64,000 nucleotides of DNA from Coprococcus phoceensis. GTDB lineage: Bacteria; Bacillota; Clostridia; Lachnospirales; Lachnospiraceae. The DNA lies in assembly GCF_900104635.1 (NCBI RefSeq), contig NZ_FNWC01000007.1, positions 1,587,421 through 1,651,420 of the forward strand, read 5' to 3'. The translations under genes and the position numbers were made by a program. Of this stretch, positions 63,168 through 64,000 are shown one piece after another; the stretch's first letter is position 1; each line of letters starts with the position of its first letter. The notes beneath the pieces were generated by a model, which did not search any database, was not told the DNA's origin, and worked only from the letters and a program-made list of their open reading frames with translations.

Positions 63168-63443
63168 CTACCGCTCTCCTTTCCGCATCTTTTCCCGTAG
63201 TTTCTTTCTATCCGGCTTTGTTTGTTCCATTCTCCAGCAATTATCTAAGTACTCTCTGCCCTCTTTCGTCTGCATGAGCCTGTGTATATTTGCCTCTCGC
63301 ATAAAATACAAATACAAATCTATGGGCATTTCCTGTACGTCAGATATCGTGATATTCAGATAATCAATTACCAGTTTTTCCCCTTTTGTATTCAATCTAT
63401 AATGCACTTCGTCCCCGCTGCCGCCGCCCGGATAATACGGCAT
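63168..63443 (-). CDS. Tail assembly chaperone-like protein 2
   Basis: 91 residues: MPYYPGGGSGDEVHYRLNTK, then YLNITISDVQEMPIDLYLYF and a basic tail. It follows the 110-aa gene with no spacing and precedes the tape measure gene, the normal site of the second assembly chaperone. I see no classical slippery heptamer for a -1 frameshift at the junction. Confidence 0.75.
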   Translation of the reverse strand: MPYYPGGGSGDEVHYRLNTKGEKLVIDYLNITISDVQEMPIDLYLYFMREANIHRLMQTKEGREYLDNCWRMEQTKPDRKKLREKMRKGER

Positions 63444-63445
63444 TT

Positions 63446-63778
63446 TTAATTTGGGTTATTCTTAATCGAATTGACAAAATCGCCGTAATCGTTAATGTAT
63501 GCCACGATTTCCTCAATGTCGTACTCTTCACTTTCCAAATACTCTGCTGTAATCCGCTCCCCATTTTTATTGTTAGATAAGATTTCAGCCATAAGTGACA
63601 GCATTGTTTTATATACCTCTTTGCCGTCTACTTCCTCTTCGTCCAGCTCGCTAATTTCCTGCATCTTTTCAAATGTGCTTTTCTTCGGCATGTTTACAAT
63701 TACTACTTTGCCGTCTTTCAGTGTTGTTGTATAAAAACTTCGTTTCATTTTTCCAAAATTAAAACTTTTGTTTGCCAT
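63446..63778 (-). CDS. Tail assembly chaperone-like protein 1
   Basis: 110 residues starting MANKSFNFGKMKRSFYTTTL, acidic in the second half (QEISELDEEEVDGKEVYKTM). Position between the tail tube gene and the second small tail gene, and size, fit the first tail-assembly chaperone of siphophages. The stop is 2 bp before the next start. Confidence 0.75.
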   Translation of the reverse strand: MANKSFNFGKMKRSFYTTTLKDGKVVIVNMPKKSTFEKMQEISELDEEEVDGKEVYKTMLSLMAEILSNNKNGERITAEYLESEEYDIEEIVAYINDYGDFVNSIKNNPN

Positions 63779-63798
63779 GCTTTACTCTCCTTATTTTT

Positions 63799-63822
63799 GG
63801 CTGCGGGAATTGCCCCGCAGCC
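63799..63822. terminator. Hairpin after the tail tube gene
   Basis: GGCTGCGGG / CCCGCAGCC, a 9-bp stem with a 5-6 nt loop. The T-run is on the plus strand, so on the phage (minus) transcript it acts more as an mRNA-stabilising or attenuating stem than as a full terminator. Confidence 0.55.
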
Positions 63823-63828
63823 TTTTCT

Positions 63829-64000
63829 TTACGCTTCTGTAACGATATCCTCGTCAAAAATCAGTAATGTACCGTCTTTATCCATTGGGTGTGCCTTAAA
63901 CTGCGGCTCTATTGTGCTTTCTGCATCTTTGGCAAATGTAAAGCTAAAGCCCGCCTCATTTCTTCCCACAATCGTTACTCTGATATCTCCGTCCTCACTA
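63829..64000 (-). CDS. Tail tube/major tail protein, C-terminal fragment
   Basis: The frame runs off the right edge. The last 56 residues are SEDGDIRVTIVGRNEAGFSF, then TFAKDAESTIEPQFKAHPMD and an end of LLIFDEDIVTEA. The beta-strand pattern and its position before the tail-assembly and tape measure genes suggest the major tail (tube) protein. Confidence 0.65.
   Translation of the reverse strand, partial: SEDGDIRVTIVGRNEAGFSFTFAKDAESTIEPQFKAHPMDKDGTLLIFDEDIVTEA

Larger units (their letters stand above)
45700..64000 (-). mobile_element. Siphophage-like prophage, left part
   Basis: A run of phage genes in leftward order: tail tube, tail assembly, tape measure, Dit, tail endopeptidase, BppU-like, DGR variable protein, reverse transcriptase, XkdX, membrane proteins, endolysin, repressor-like HTH and a DDE recombinase. 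The left border lies between the DUF6106 promoter (about 45,709) and the recombinase gene end (45,879). Head, packaging and replication genes are beyond the right edge. No att repeat could be identified. Confidence 0.9.

Noticed and set aside
63440..63450. Programmed -1 frameshift between the two tail-assembly genes
   Set aside because: No slippery heptamer of the X-XXY-YYZ type; the second gene has its own ATG directly after the first stop.

Overview
The window looks like part of a Lachnospiraceae-type (Firmicutes, Clostridia) gut bacterium. Evidence: a low-to-moderate GC host segment with guaB and a DUF6106-type membrane gene, a GH2 beta-galactosidase with sugar ABC permeases and a YesN-type response regulator, and mobile elements of kinds common in human-gut Clostridia. 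Nearly everything is read leftward (minus strand). There are three parts.

(1) About 1-37,990: most of an integrative conjugative element (ICE) of the Tn1549/CTn broad type. From its right edge leftward it carries a RepA-like initiator, a DUF3991/toprim protein, HTH and 'large polyvalent' cargo proteins, PcfB, the VirD4/TraG coupling protein (split by a 2.5-kb group II intron), Maff2/TrbL-like membrane proteins, SpoVG, an MT-A70 methylase, PrgI, VirB4, an M23+NlpC/P60 wall hydrolase, DUF4315/DUF4366, and a 1,636-aa thioester/Cna-B adhesin fused in frame to a class B sortase. Further left are an AbiE toxin-antitoxin pair with duplicated palindromic operators, a ThyX/dUTPase nucleotide module with apparent AUU starts, a divergent XRE/SLOG pair, topoisomerase III and further element genes running off the left edge. 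The recombinase and relaxase are not in the window. The ICE right end abuts a response-regulator gene that has lost its C-terminal DNA-binding half.

(2) About 38,000-45,700: host chromosome. It holds the truncated regulator, lacZ, two sugar permease genes (the upstream one lacks its N-terminus and sits directly behind the guaB terminator), guaB and a DUF6106 gene.

(3) About 45,700-64,000: the left part of a siphophage-like prophage. Leftward from the right edge come the tail tube C-terminus, two small tail-assembly genes, tape measure, distal tail protein, tail endopeptidase, a BppU-like baseplate protein, and a complete diversity-generating retroelement (variable protein, VR, hairpin, TR, reverse transcriptase). 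XkdX, membrane/holin candidates and an endolysin follow, then a plus-strand DnaQ-exonuclease/BRCT gene, a repressor-like HTH gene with a promoter/operator, and an IS30-family DDE recombinase at the prophage edge.

The strongest system here is the DGR: the 115-bp TR and VR differ at 13 positions and every one is an adenine in the TR coding strand. That is direct evidence of past mutagenic retrohoming aimed at the C-terminus of a putative phage receptor-binding protein. Also notable are the adhesin-sortase fusion, the intron that must splice to restore the conjugation coupling protein, the repressor-like promoter in front of the IS30-type recombinase, and the two neighbouring genes that seem to start at AUU.
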